Positions 1-8,187 of a stretch of 49,533 bases of DNA are shown here, one piece after another (position 1 is the stretch's first letter; each line of letters begins with the position of its first letter). This DNA comes from Fervidicola ferrireducens (lineage in GTDB: Bacteria > Bacillota > Thermosediminibacteria > Thermosediminibacterales > Thermosediminibacteraceae), in the NCBI RefSeq assembly GCF_001562425.1, contig NZ_LOED01000018.1:1-49533 (forward strand). Direction: 5' to 3'. The translations under genes and the position numbers were made by a program. The notes beneath the pieces are model-generated. The model saw nothing but the letters and a program-made list of their open reading frames with translations. It ran no database searches and was not told where the DNA came from.

Positions 1-162
1 CAGCTCCATAGTAGCAGAGAATACTACCACTATGGCGTTAAGTTTCCGTATTCATAGAGGCAATCCTAACAAGTTCGCAGTGTAAGGGAATAAGCAAACC
101 TTGACAATACAAATTCTGGTAAGTGCAGTATTTTGCAGTCGGTTCATGGGGTGGAAAATGAG

Positions 163-570
163 TCACAATCCCAGCCTATGGGCCAGTAACACGAGAATTT
201 CAGCCTGCAAGCGATAGAATTTCCTATCGCAAATGTGGAGTTCCTCAGCCACTTTCCACGGTGGCAGTTCATTGAAGAAGTGCATTTCTACAAGCTTTCG
301 CTTTTCTTCGTCGAGGTATGCTAATAAATCTTCTACCGCTTCAACGTAAAATTTAACCTGTCTCCAGCGTTCTTCAAGCCTGAGTAACCGGAAAGCCTGA
401 TTGGCCGTCCTGTCGCCTATTGCCTTTACTCTCACTTCCGCAGGCCATGAAGAAGGTATAGCACCTGCAACCGCCTTGCGTTCTTCTTCAAGGGTGGCAA
501 GTTCCTTCTTCATAAGGGGATATTGCCTTAATACGTCCTTGCAGAAACGCTTAATGTGGGTAGGTATCAA
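163..570 (-). CDS. RinA/ArpU-like phage transcriptional regulator
   Basis: A 135-residue, mostly helical protein. Its C-terminal third (about residues 88-130) looks like a sigma-70 region 4 / RinA-type helix-turn-helix: a run around KLVEMHFFNE, then WKVAEELHICDRKFYRL. Proteins of this size and shape usually sit at the end of the early region of Gram-positive prophages and activate late genes; that role is inferred here. The start is TTG, supported by GAGGTGA eight bases upstream. A second protein of the same build lies at 671-1108. The 162 bases to its left hold no convincing gene. Family call is by pattern only. Confidence 0.6.
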   Translation of the reverse strand: MIPTHIKRFCKDVLRQYPLMKKELATLEEERKAVAGAIPSSWPAEVRVKAIGDRTANQAFRLLRLEERWRQVKFYVEAVEDLLAYLDEEKRKLVEMHFFNELPPWKVAEELHICDRKFYRLQAEILVLLAHRLGL

Positions 571-670
571 TATTCATCACCTCGAAAGGCCCTTTGCAAC
601 ATCCTAACACCGAATTTGAGAAGTGCTATTGAATACCTTGCGGTCGAGAAAGCGAATTGAAGTAGGTTTC

Positions 671-1108
671 TCATGTTTCCTGCCTCCTTTCAATGCTTAT
701 AAGTCTTTCCTCTACCGCAAGCAGGGCCACAAGGGTAAGAAATTCATCTCTCCAACGCCAGCAGGTCGTAAGGTCAATGTGCAGTTCCCCGGCTATTTCC
801 TCAATCTTCTTGCCCTCTATATATCGCAGTTCTGCCAGTCTTTTCTTTGAAGGGTCTTCTTCCTCTACTATACGCAAGGCCCTGTCTATGCACTCCAGCC
901 ACTTTTCGGCTTCGCTATACTTCGATTCGTATAAAGTTACTGCCCTTTCGGTAGGGTTGGAAAGATTCTTCCCCGGTGGTCTGTCGGGCCAGTAGCCCTT
1001 GAGAGAAAATATGTCTTCCTTCGCTTTTGCGATTTCCTCCTTCAAGGTGGGGTAATTGAAAAGGTAATACTCAATCCGTTTAACAATGGGCCTTAATGTG
1101 CGTAGCAT
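671..1108 (-). CDS. RinA/ArpU-like phage transcriptional regulator, second copy
   Basis: A 145-residue helical protein with the same layout as the protein at 163-570: N-terminal helices, a charged middle, and a C-terminal sigma-region-4-like helix-turn-helix (KKIEEIAGELHIDLTTCWRW, about residues 105-124). It is probably a phage-type late-gene activator. ATG at 1108 is preferred over a TTG two codons upstream, because GGGGG lies six bases before the ATG but overlaps the TTG. Two such regulators in a row on one element is uncommon; they may act at different promoters or be diverged duplicates. No DNA target can be seen. Confidence 0.55.
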   Translation of the reverse strand: MLRTLRPIVKRIEYYLFNYPTLKEEIAKAKEDIFSLKGYWPDRPPGKNLSNPTERAVTLYESKYSEAEKWLECIDRALRIVEEEDPSKKRLAELRYIEGKKIEEIAGELHIDLTTCWRWRDEFLTLVALLAVEERLISIERRQET

Positions 1109-1543
1109 TTTCAACCCCCTTCGTGTAGAAGTTCATTTCGGGGTTTTTGGAGGTGGCCCACCCGGTCTCCAGCGTGTCCGTCTTTATAGCACCGGGGGGA
1201 GGGGTGAAAAAACAGCGAAAGCAAGCAAATTCAAGGCAGAAGTGGCAAATTCCAAAAAATCAGTGAAACTTGCGGTCGTGGTTTCGTTACCCCGCTCGCC
1301 GGTCTCCACTTTGGCGTCGTAGAGATTTGCTATCCCCTCCGGTAGCAAGGGTAGGTTCTTATACGATGGGCAAAGACACGGGTCTTGCGACGCCTGAAAT
1401 TTTCCTAGCGATAGAGCGAAAAATTTGACTTCCGTTTCCGTTTTTAAGCCTCGTCGGTAATGCCGACAACCCTAACTTTCATAAGGGATTTTTTCACGCA
1501 AGCGAGGGCCCGGCGGGTCAGCAGGGTAAAGGGTGAAAATTTC
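1109..1543. other. Gene-free stretch inside the mobile element
   Basis: No reading frame with a credible start and ribosome binding site is present on either strand. It contains a small hairpin (GTCGG-TAATG-CCGAC, about 1452-1466) and two copies of the 9-mer CCGGTCTCC (near 1163 and 1300). It may hold the promoter for the regulator at 671-1108, but no clear -35/-10 pair was found. Confidence 0.4.
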
Positions 1544-1891
1544 TTACCCTCCCCGTGCTTTTCTCTGGGGCCTTGCCATACTTACCCTTTCCCTGCACCA
1601 TCCCCACCGCCAAGTAAGAGGAAATAGGCCACAATCATTCGTAAACCGCAAGCAGTATCCGGCTTTCATGCACTCCGGTCTTGCACGGTACAGCCTTACC
1701 ACCTTGCCACCGCAATCGGTAGTAGGATTCATTAGCCATTCGATGATTTGGGCCTTATTGCGTGCTATGAGTTCCTTCAGCGATGGAGTGAGGACGCCAG
1801 CCGGGGCCTCAAGCCGTAGCTTGTCCCCGGCGACGGTGATTTTTACACCCTTTCTCTCCAGTTCCTCGACGATGGCCTCAGGAGTTATCAT
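1544..1891 (-). CDS. Small protein with TubC-N-like docking domain, phage-associated
   Basis: 115 residues. The N-terminal half (ITPEAIVEELERKGVKI, then a basic-hydrophobic stretch to about residue 50) resembles the TubC N-terminal docking domain, a small fold often found as a stand-alone protein or fused to primases in phage replication modules. The C-terminal half has four cysteines and is basic. Translation is coupled to the primase: ATG at 1891 overlaps the primase stop by four bases (ATGA), with GGAGG ten bases upstream. A role as a primase or replication accessory is inferred from this coupling. Confidence 0.55.
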   Translation of the reverse strand: MITPEAIVEELERKGVKITVAGDKLRLEAPAGVLTPSLKELIARNKAQIIEWLMNPTTDCGGKVVRLYRARPECMKAGYCLRFTNDCGLFPLTWRWGWCRERVSMARPQRKARGG

Positions 1892-4671
1892 AATTCCCAT
1901 ACCTCCGGAGTGGAGTTAACATTATTTATTTCTTCTTCCAGCTTATCGAATAAGTCTTTAATTGCCTGTTTATGCGGTGTGACATACTGCCTAATCCAGT
2001 CGTCAAAGTCTTGCTTTGTGTTAAATAGGTCGCCTATTTTAGCTTTGAATCCCCAACCTTTTCCCGATTTCCTCAACGTCACTCCAGCTATGCGGAGGGT
2101 CTTTAGCGGTTCGTACGCTCCGGGGTGGTTCTCTTTTGCAAGTTTAAGGAGAATATCCCAAAGGTGGTTTTGCATGTCATTAGATTGAATGGGGATTTTA
2201 TCGTCCGCATTGTCCGCTTTGTTGTATGCATCCATCAATCCCTTGTCTTTCAAGGTTTCCGTTGCGGACAACGAATTTTCGTTTTTTGTCCGCACTTCGT
2301 CCGCATTGTCCGCACGTTGTCCGCATATCGTCCGCACCTCAAGCCCAGTATTTTCAAAGCTTTGAAGGTCATTGCGGACGTTGCGGACATTGCGGACAAC
2401 GTTTTCCCTCTTTAATCTAATTAATCTCCGTCGGTCGTGTCCCTCTCGTAAAAACTCCACTTCAATGCCAGCCTGCCTCAAAAATGTCGCAACCCTACGC
2501 AACCTATTCCCTAAATTCCTAGGGTTCTTCGGCCAAGCGACGCTTCTTTTCGTTGTATCGTCAATAAACACTTCTAACGCTTCTAAAAGTTCACTTGCCG
2601 TGCCTTCCCATATTTCTCTTTCCTCGAGTAAGTTCTTTACCGCCACCGCCACAATGTCACCCTCAAGGGCCACCTCTATTGCTTCTTCTCGGTTGCCCAT
2701 ATACGCTTCCATAAATCCACCCGAGGGCCAAGGTAATGCTTCCTCACAGGCGGTTATCCATTTCGCAAAGTCAGCCATTCTCGGTAATTTGTCGAGGTGA
2801 ACACTATCAATATTCCGTAGTCCTGCACTAACAGCGTCGAGAAGTGCCCCAAAAATTTTGGGCCTTGCTTTCTCGAATTCGGCCCAAAATTGGGCCTCGT
2901 CCTTTCGATTTTCCTCCGGTATGGGTGGTAAGTGAATGATTATGGCCCTGTCTAAAAGGTCATGCCTTGAGGCTATCTCATCAATGCCGTTGGCGATGAT
3001 GGGACGGCAGGCCGAGAATATAGTTTCTTCGTCGTTTTCGTAAAGCGTCCTTGTCGAGAATCCTCCACCGGTTGCAAGGCGACAAAGTGCGTCAGACAGC
3101 CATACAGGAATACCGCTTAAATTATCAAAGCTAACGGCCCATGAATTCGTTGCCGTTATCATTAAATCCCGTTCGTCCTTTGGGCATGTCCTCAAGGGGG
3201 CAGTATTCGGGTCTATTAATGCCCGTAGTGCCTTCGACGTGGTTGACTTTGCACTCCCTTGCTCGCCCTGCAATAACAACACAGGGTAAGGCCCTTTTGG
3301 ACGCAAGGACGCCAAAAGCCACGCCACCATCAACCGCCAAGAATCCTCATCGGGGATGTTCAGAAACCGTTTTAGTTCTTCTAAACTCCCTCCGCTTTCG
3401 GGGTGGGGAAGTGGCAACATGCCTTTAGAACGCCGGAATTTTACCGGGCAGTCGCTTATTACCCTCCAGCCCACCGGTGATATTTCTACCGCTTCCCAAG
3501 TGTCATTGGCAAGGTCAATGTATATTTTGCCGTCATGTTCCGCAATCCTCGTGAAAACCGGATATTCGGGGCCATCGAATTGAGCTTTTGCCTCTAACAC
3601 TCCTATTGCGTCTTGCAGGGCTTGACTTCCGGGGGGCTTGCCGTGTTTCTCGAAGAATATCCTCCTTAGCCAGTTCCGGAAAGGCCCGCTCCCCCTTGAG
3701 GATACGGGCCAAGTTTCCTTATGGCCATTAACCGGCACGGTAGCATAAGCGTTGCCGTCGGGGGTATGGAAGAGTTCCACGCCGGAGGATAAGGCAAGGT
3801 TAACAAGGCTTTGGGCCTGAGATTCCCTTTCTTTCTCCTTCTTTGGAGGGTCTTCAAAAACTTCCTCCTGCTTCTTCCATCCGAGCCATGCCAGGACTTT
3901 GGAGACTACTTCCTCGCCAACGAGTTCACTCAATCGCTTCCAACCGGTTGTTGGTGAGCTCCCTGCTTTTCTCGCAGTGTAAAGCACCGTCCTAACCCTC
4001 GACTTGCTTTCCTCGTCTCCAGCTCCTACGGTTACAGCCTCAATGAATCTTTCCGCTTCTTCTTCGTTAAATCCGAGGCGAATCAGGCCACCTGCAAGGG
4101 CCAAAGCCGTATCCTGTCTTGTGCCTTGAGAGGGCCAATATTTGGCAAGCAAAACAGCACTTGCAAGCCTTGAACAAGCCTTTTCAAGTTCATCCCTGCT
4201 TATTTGGATGGGTCGCCCTTCCTTATACCACGTGATAGTTTCGCCAGAGGGGTGGATTGAAGGCGGAAATACTGTTTGGCAACCGGTAGAACGTAACTCC
4301 ACAATCATTTCTCCATCAATGCCTTGCCATTTTGTCGTCTTTGCACCAAAGCAGATATACAACCAATGAGAACAAGGCTTTGAATCCCGGCCGAAGACTG
4401 CTTCGGTGAATGGCAGGAAGTAAGGGGCCAGTTTTACGGCCAATGGGTCGTCGAGGTCAATGTCCACTAGCCAACCGGAAGGTTCGCCAAGCAATATGCC
4501 GATGTTCGAGGGCTTTGAGAATAGTTGCCTGATTTCTTCCTCCGTGAGACGTAGCTTTTGCCATTCTTTCATGAGAGGGGCTTTCTGTTTCAAAGGTATG
4601 GGAATTACCTTCATCCCCATATTTGCGTATTCCAAAGCGAAATTAACCAGAGAAGATTCAGTAATAGGCAT
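1888..4671 (-). CDS. PrimPol domain plus P-loop helicase, element replication protein
   Basis: A 927-residue fusion. Residues about 1-200 match the bifunctional primase-polymerase N-terminal domain: KVIPIPLKQKAP, a GILLGEPSG turn and the acidic catalytic patch VDIDLDDP near residue 70. Residues about 430-680 are a VirE/D5-type helicase ATPase with Walker A GEQGSAKST and a conserved arginine-rich end (LLDRAIII). The C-terminal 170 residues are a basic, repeat-rich linker (NVRNVRN) and a small terminal domain. The start at 4671 is chosen over a longer frame because AGGAGG sits eight bases upstream. Such proteins start replication of phages, satellites and plasmids. The linker-coding DNA carries an iteron-like array. 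Its stop overlaps the next gene by four bases. Confidence 0.85.
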   Translation of the reverse strand: MPITESSLVNFALEYANMGMKVIPIPLKQKAPLMKEWQKLRLTEEEIRQLFSKPSNIGILLGEPSGWLVDIDLDDPLAVKLAPYFLPFTEAVFGRDSKPCSHWLYICFGAKTTKWQGIDGEMIVELRSTGCQTVFPPSIHPSGETITWYKEGRPIQISRDELEKACSRLASAVLLAKYWPSQGTRQDTALALAGGLIRLGFNEEEAERFIEAVTVGAGDEESKSRVRTVLYTARKAGSSPTTGWKRLSELVGEEVVSKVLAWLGWKKQEEVFEDPPKKEKERESQAQSLVNLALSSGVELFHTPDGNAYATVPVNGHKETWPVSSRGSGPFRNWLRRIFFEKHGKPPGSQALQDAIGVLEAKAQFDGPEYPVFTRIAEHDGKIYIDLANDTWEAVEISPVGWRVISDCPVKFRRSKGMLPLPHPESGGSLEELKRFLNIPDEDSWRLMVAWLLASLRPKGPYPVLLLQGEQGSAKSTTSKALRALIDPNTAPLRTCPKDERDLMITATNSWAVSFDNLSGIPVWLSDALCRLATGGGFSTRTLYENDEETIFSACRPIIANGIDEIASRHDLLDRAIIIHLPPIPEENRKDEAQFWAEFEKARPKIFGALLDAVSAGLRNIDSVHLDKLPRMADFAKWITACEEALPWPSGGFMEAYMGNREEAIEVALEGDIVAVAVKNLLEEREIWEGTASELLEALEVFIDDTTKRSVAWPKNPRNLGNRLRRVATFLRQAGIEVEFLREGHDRRRLIRLKRENVVRNVRNVRNDLQSFENTGLEVRTICGQRADNADEVRTKNENSLSATETLKDKGLMDAYNKADNADDKIPIQSNDMQNHLWDILLKLAKENHPGAYEPLKTLRIAGVTLRKSGKGWGFKAKIGDLFNTKQDFDDWIRQYVTPHKQAIKDLFDKLEEEINNVNSTPEVWEL
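2203..2397. repeat. Iteron-like array inside the primase gene, candidate origin
   Basis: The heptamer GTCCGCA (complement TGCGGAC) or a one-base variant occurs eleven times in 195 bases. Plus-orientation copies begin at 2203, 2212 (variant ending CT), 2288, 2299, 2308, 2319 and 2330; inverted copies begin at 2263, 2373, 2382 and 2391. Steps are 9 or 11 bases, close to one helical turn. The direct block (2288-2336) and inverted block (2373-2397) flank a perfect 14-base palindrome TTCAAAGCTTTGAA at 2353-2366. This layout resembles replication origins built inside initiator genes, as in the lambda O gene. The origin role is inference; peptide-level repetition (NVRNVRN) is the alternative. Confidence 0.6.
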
Positions 4672-4799
4672 TTGCTCTCCTCCTACGAGAAATTTCCGTC
4701 TAAATAGAACGCCCAAAGAGTTGTTCTCTTGATTGCTTTGTTTTTTTTGTGTTAAAATCGAAATTGATATTTTAGTATTCCGAGTTACTTACACAATCC

Positions 4800-5126
4800 T
4801 TAAAATAAACTCAATTGCCGGTTATTGATGGTTTTCCAGTATTCTTCTCGCAAGAATATTTGCTTTCCATGGCCGAAGTCAAAGGCGAATCCATGGGCCT
4901 TTAAAACCTCGAGAGGCACGATTAAAATTTCTCCGGTATCCTGCACCTCAAGGCAAATATGCTTCACTCTCAGCCGTTCAAGGCGAGGGATGGCCTCGGC
5001 TTGAATCCCCCATGCTTTGAAACGGCGGTGGAAATGTTTTGAACGTTGGACGTGTTTAATGAGGGTGTTCCCTTTAACTTCGCCAATGCGTTTAATTCCT
5101 TGTGGCGTAGCTACCTTGAAGACCAT
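4800..5126 (-). CDS. Small element protein ending in a sliding-clamp-binding motif
   Basis: 108 residues, basic in the middle (KHFHRRFKAWG), and not recognised as a known family. The last five residues are QLSLF, an exact match to the bacterial beta-clamp binding consensus QL(S/D)LF, at the very C-terminus where such motifs are often found. It lies between the Xre repressor and the primase on the same strand, so a replication or clamp-related role is likely; that is inference. Two adjacent ATG codons (5129 and 5126) follow GGAGG; the second has the better seven-base spacing. Confidence 0.65.
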   Translation of the reverse strand: MVFKVATPQGIKRIGEVKGNTLIKHVQRSKHFHRRFKAWGIQAEAIPRLERLRVKHICLEVQDTGEILIVPLEVLKAHGFAFDFGHGKQIFLREEYWKTINNRQLSLF

Positions 5127-5165
5127 CATATCGCCTCCGTTTACAGCCCTTCTCAGGGCTTTTTT

Positions 5166-5420
5166 TTATTTGGAGATGTTTTTCCTTACGAGCTTCGGCA
5201 TTTCCATGTCTACCAAGACAGGCCAGCCGGTAGTAATATCGCAGATTTCGGAGATTGGGACGCCGAAGAAGTCAGCAATTTTTGGTCTCCATTTTGGGGG
5301 AATATAGGCTTGCCCCTTTTCAATTCGACATAGCTCGGTTTCCGGTATCCCAAGCATTTTGGAGACTTCCCGAATAGTCAGGCCTTTTCGGGTTCGAAGT
5401 AGTCGCAAATTGCTTACCAT
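5166..5420 (-). CDS. Xre-family helix-turn-helix repressor
   Basis: 84 residues. Residues about 3-58 form a classic Cro/C1-type helix-turn-helix (LRLLRTRKGLTIREVSKML, then IPETELCRIEKG). The start ATG at 5420 follows a GGAGGTGG site; the longer upstream frame has no ribosome binding site and would overlap the divergent promoter. It is transcribed away from the gene at 5519 and probably acts on the shared intergenic region, the usual place of a prophage or satellite master repressor. No operator repeat was securely identified. Confidence 0.85.
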   Translation of the reverse strand: MVSNLRLLRTRKGLTIREVSKMLGIPETELCRIEKGQAYIPPKWRPKIADFFGVPISEICDITTGWPVLVDMEMPKLVRKNISK

Positions 5421-5442
5421 TGCCGATTTCCACCTCCCCTTC

Positions 5443-5471
5443 TTGACTTTATCAAAGGTTTGATATAAAAT
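5443..5471 (+). promoter_or_regulatory. Sigma-A-type promoter for the zinc-finger gene
   Basis: TTGACT (5443-5448), 17 bases, TAAAAT (5466-5471), reading rightward toward 5519. It lies just upstream of the divergent Xre gene start, so repressor binding here would link both genes. Confidence 0.6.
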
Positions 5472-5518
5472 GCAAATGATAGCACTTTCTGGACAATAAA
5501 GAAAAGCTAAAAGAATCA

Positions 5519-6601
5519 ATGTCAGAAAGGATTGAAAATTTTATGTCTACTACTTACGTTTCTGGAAAAAAATTTAGTATTTATTTGCCGTTGGAGAAGA
5601 AAAGCAGGAAGGCTTTTTTCGTTGTTGAAGATTTGGAAGGGATGGACAGCATAGAAGGCACGGAAATTATTACTACAGGGAGTTCAATTTTGAAATTGCA
5701 CCTATTAGACCTCACAGCAATGCTCCTGCAAAGTGCAACGCCCCAAGAGTTTGTCAGTGGATTGATTGGTGAGGAAATAGGCCTTGAGGTTTTAGGCCCA
5801 CCGGTTGAGATTGAAGGAAAAACGGCGGAAGAAAGTTATAAGGCGGAAATCCAAGCTATCCGGAAGGCAATTAAATTGTGGTTACAAGCACCGGTCAATA
5901 AGAAAGTCCCTTTTCTCCCTGAAAATGCACCTAAAGAATTACACGAGAAATATTCTAAACTTTCACCGAAAAAGCGTTTCTTGCTATTCGCAAGCAATAC
6001 CGCCCATGATAGAGGGGACTATATTTTACCCGCTTCGGATATAGACTTTTCGCCTTACCGGATGTTTGTGTCTGATTCAATGGAGTTTTTGAGGTATTGT
6101 CTTATGATTCGGCAAAAAGAATTTTCAACCGAGATAGTTCCGTATTCAAAGCCTCCCAAAAAGCCAATAACTAGGCCAATCGAAATAGAAGGCACGCCAT
6201 ACGTTATTAAAGATTTGTTCTTTATCAAAAATTACAGCCGTTCTATCGGATACCGTTATTCAAGCCGCTGGATTCTCCCTCTCGTATGGGCCGATATACT
6301 GTATTGCGTGCAAAATGATATTCCGGCCCAGTTCTGTAAAACTTGCGGAAGTCTCTTTGTGGCAGAGTCCCCCACGCAAGACTATAGGCAAGTGTATTGT
6401 TCGCCTGAGTGCAGGAAAAAGGCTAAAAAATATGACCCCTCCCAAGAGAAAGAGGCCCAAAGATTGTATAAGGCTTTCCTTCGGGGGAAGATAAGTGCAG
6501 AGGAATACGTGAAGTTGGCACGGAAGAAGGGATTACGGGTTATAGGGGAAAAACATGAGGATTCAAAAATAAAGCCGTTTTTAAAAAACTCATCCACTTG
6601 A
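5519..6601 (+). CDS. Unknown protein with C-terminal CGNR-like zinc finger
   Basis: 360 residues, the only plus-strand gene of the element. The first 270 residues match no family I recognise. The C-terminal part has a four-cysteine zinc-binding pattern, FCKTCGSLF then VYCSPECRKKAKK (about residues 280-310), like the CGNR finger found at the end of DNA-binding proteins. It runs divergently from the Xre repressor and ends near the attachment scar, a position usually held by an integrase, but no tyrosine or serine recombinase motifs are visible. The start is unsure: ATG 5519 has a weak ribosome site, while ATG 5543 has AAAGG twelve bases upstream. Confidence 0.7.
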   Translation: MSERIENFMSTTYVSGKKFSIYLPLEKKSRKAFFVVEDLEGMDSIEGTEIITTGSSILKLHLLDLTAMLLQSATPQEFVSGLIGEEIGLEVLGPPVEIEGKTAEESYKAEIQAIRKAIKLWLQAPVNKKVPFLPENAPKELHEKYSKLSPKKRFLLFASNTAHDRGDYILPASDIDFSPYRMFVSDSMEFLRYCLMIRQKEFSTEIVPYSKPPKKPITRPIEIEGTPYVIKDLFFIKNYSRSIGYRYSSRWILPLVWADILYCVQNDIPAQFCKTCGSLFVAESPTQDYRQVYCSPECRKKAKKYDPSQEKEAQRLYKAFLRGKISAEEYVKLARKKGLRVIGEKHEDSKIKPFLKNSST

Positions 6602-6671
6602 GCAGGAATTTGATAAGAAGTGTCGAATAGAATAAACAAAGGGGTTAATCCGGAAACCCTGAATTTCAGAC

Positions 6672-6709
6672 AAAAAACAACCCTTGAAACCGAGACAGTT
6701 CAAGGGTTG
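6672..6709 (-). terminator. Rho-independent terminator (leftward)
   Basis: Perfect 11-base stem CAACCCTTGAA / TTCAAGGGTTG (6678-6688 and 6699-6709) followed on the minus strand by six T. It insulates the element from leftward transcription of the antiporter gene. Confidence 0.7.
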
Positions 6710-6737
6710 AAAGAATGGGATTAGCAAATTTTTCCGT

Positions 6738-6786
6738 CTGCCCTCTCACGGCGGAAACCGGGGTTCGAGTCCCCGTAGGGCTACCA
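6738..6786 (+). pseudogene. Orphan 3' half of tRNA-Glu (CTC): integration attachment scar
   Basis: The sequence folds as the last two thirds of a tRNA: anticodon stem CTGCC/GGCGG around loop CTCTCAC (anticodon CTC), variable AAAC, T-arm CGGGG-TTCGAGT-CCCCG, acceptor strand TAGGGCT, then A and an encoded CCA (6784-6786). Upstream there is no matching acceptor strand AGCCCTA and no D-arm, so the gene is truncated. Elements that integrate at tRNA 3' ends leave exactly this duplicate at one border while rebuilding the intact tRNA at the other. The crossover core therefore lies somewhere within 6738-6786. Confidence 0.85.
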
Positions 6787-6807
6787 AAATTTAAAATCAC
6801 GAACAGT

Positions 6808-6845
6808 AAAACCCCCTTTAGGTTGGCAAAGGGGGTTTTTATTTT
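6808..6845. terminator. Bidirectional rho-independent terminator
   Basis: Stem AAAACCCCCTTT / AAAGGGGGTTTT (6808-6819, 6828-6839) with T-rich tails on both strands. It is probably the original terminator of the tRNA gene on the plus strand, and it also ends the antiporter transcript on the minus strand. Confidence 0.8.
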
Positions 6846-8164
6846 TAGATTACGCTTTTATCGCCCCGCCGGGAATCCACATAAGACATCACAAGATTCC
6901 ACAACGGCAGCGCATATAAATATACGGCGTAAACAATGCTGCTTTTAGGTGCGCCTATGGTTGTGAGAGGAAAAGCCGCAGCGATGCTCCACGGTATAAG
7001 GGCGCTGACCACGATAACCGAATTTTCCAGGAAAACGGCCAGTTTTTCACGGTCTTTGAACATCTTTTCTGTTATCTCGTAGGTAAGCATCGTGGCAAGG
7101 GTTTGATTGCAGCTTAAAGCCGCTGTTATAACAGAAACCACTAAAACTGCGGCAAAATTGGTGCTGCGCCGGGCCACCATGAAGCTCCATTGTTTTATTT
7201 TGTCCAGTAAATTGGTTTTGCGGAAGATGCCGAAATAAGAAGAAGAAATTGCAATTATAAGCATCGTTTGGAACATTGAAGCAATGCCGCCTCCGTCCAT
7301 CAATTCGGCAAGTTTTGCATTTCCGGAGCGATACCCTATCAGCATGCATCTTATCAGTTCGTAAACGCTCATCCCCTGGCAAAATATGCTCACCAGGATG
7401 CCTGCTATAATGCTACAAAGAATCGTCACTTTTATGTTAAGCCGCAGCAGGGTGAGAAATATTATGACCGCTGCAGGCAGGAGCACCCATGGGGTTAAAT
7501 TAAAACTTTGCGCGAAAAACGAGAGTTTCTCCCCGGTAACCTGCGGGCTGCTCTCCAAGCGTCCCGTAACGGCATAAAAGGTTACAGCCAGTATAAAAGG
7601 TATTATCGATGTCCTCATCATGTTAGTTATGTTCCTGTGAATATTGGTCCTGGTAAGTTCGCTTACCAATAGGGCACTCGATGACATCGGAGAACATCTG
7701 TCGCCGAAAAAGATGCCAGATAAGATGGCTCCGCCCAAATAAAAATCCGGAATGCCCAAGGCTTTTCCCGTCATCATGCAGATAATTCCCATGGTGCTGA
7801 CCGTCCCAAAGGCCGTTCCGGTCAGAAGAGACACCAGCGAACACAAAAGGAAGGAAAATAAAACAAAAAATTTGGGGTCTATCACCGACACGGTATGATA
7901 GATGATAAAAGGAATGGTGCCGCCGGCTCGCCAAAGGGCAGTGAGCATTCCGATTAGAGAAAATACGATGAGGATGGTTCGGGCTTCTTTTACGCCGGCA
8001 AGCATCATCCGCAAAATTTCTCCAAAGGTAAATTTCCGGTATAGAGCATAAATCGTAAAAAGGACCAATCCTGCAAAAAGTGCAATCAAAACCGATACGT
8101 TTTTTACTATACAAAATAAAAGTAAAAGCGAAAAAACGAGAAGTGTAAGCACCTCAGCCATCAT
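6845..8164 (-). CDS. Na+/H+ antiporter, NhaC family
   Basis: 439 residues with about 11-12 hydrophobic segments from the N-terminus onward. The motif GDRCSPMSSSA (about residues 156-166) corresponds to the conserved NhaC family segment, and CNQTLATMLTYE (about 352-363) fits the second half of the fold. The family exchanges Na+ for H+ across the membrane; some members swap organic substrates instead, so the exact substrate is not certain. Two ATG codons open the frame and the ribosome binding site is weak. It lies 23 bases after ttuA and may be read through from that operon. Confidence 0.8.
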   Translation of the reverse strand: MMAEVLTLLVFSLLLLFCIVKNVSVLIALFAGLVLFTIYALYRKFTFGEILRMMLAGVKEARTILIVFSLIGMLTALWRAGGTIPFIIYHTVSVIDPKFFVLFSFLLCSLVSLLTGTAFGTVSTMGIICMMTGKALGIPDFYLGGAILSGIFFGDRCSPMSSSALLVSELTRTNIHRNITNMMRTSIIPFILAVTFYAVTGRLESSPQVTGEKLSFFAQSFNLTPWVLLPAAVIIFLTLLRLNIKVTILCSIIAGILVSIFCQGMSVYELIRCMLIGYRSGNAKLAELMDGGGIASMFQTMLIIAISSSYFGIFRKTNLLDKIKQWSFMVARRSTNFAAVLVVSVITAALSCNQTLATMLTYEITEKMFKDREKLAVFLENSVIVVSALIPWSIAAAFPLTTIGAPKSSIVYAVYLYALPLWNLVMSYVDSRRGDKSVI

Positions 8165-8187
8165 ATCGCCACTTTCAAATTCTTTTT

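Noticed and set aside
2203-2397. Possible CRISPR array
   Set aside because: The repeats are only 7 bases, spacers are 2-4 bases, and the region is coding; it fits iterons instead.
5519-6601. Integrase of the mobile element
   Set aside because: Position fits, but neither tyrosine (R..HxxR..Y) nor serine recombinase motifs are visible; only a zinc finger is seen.
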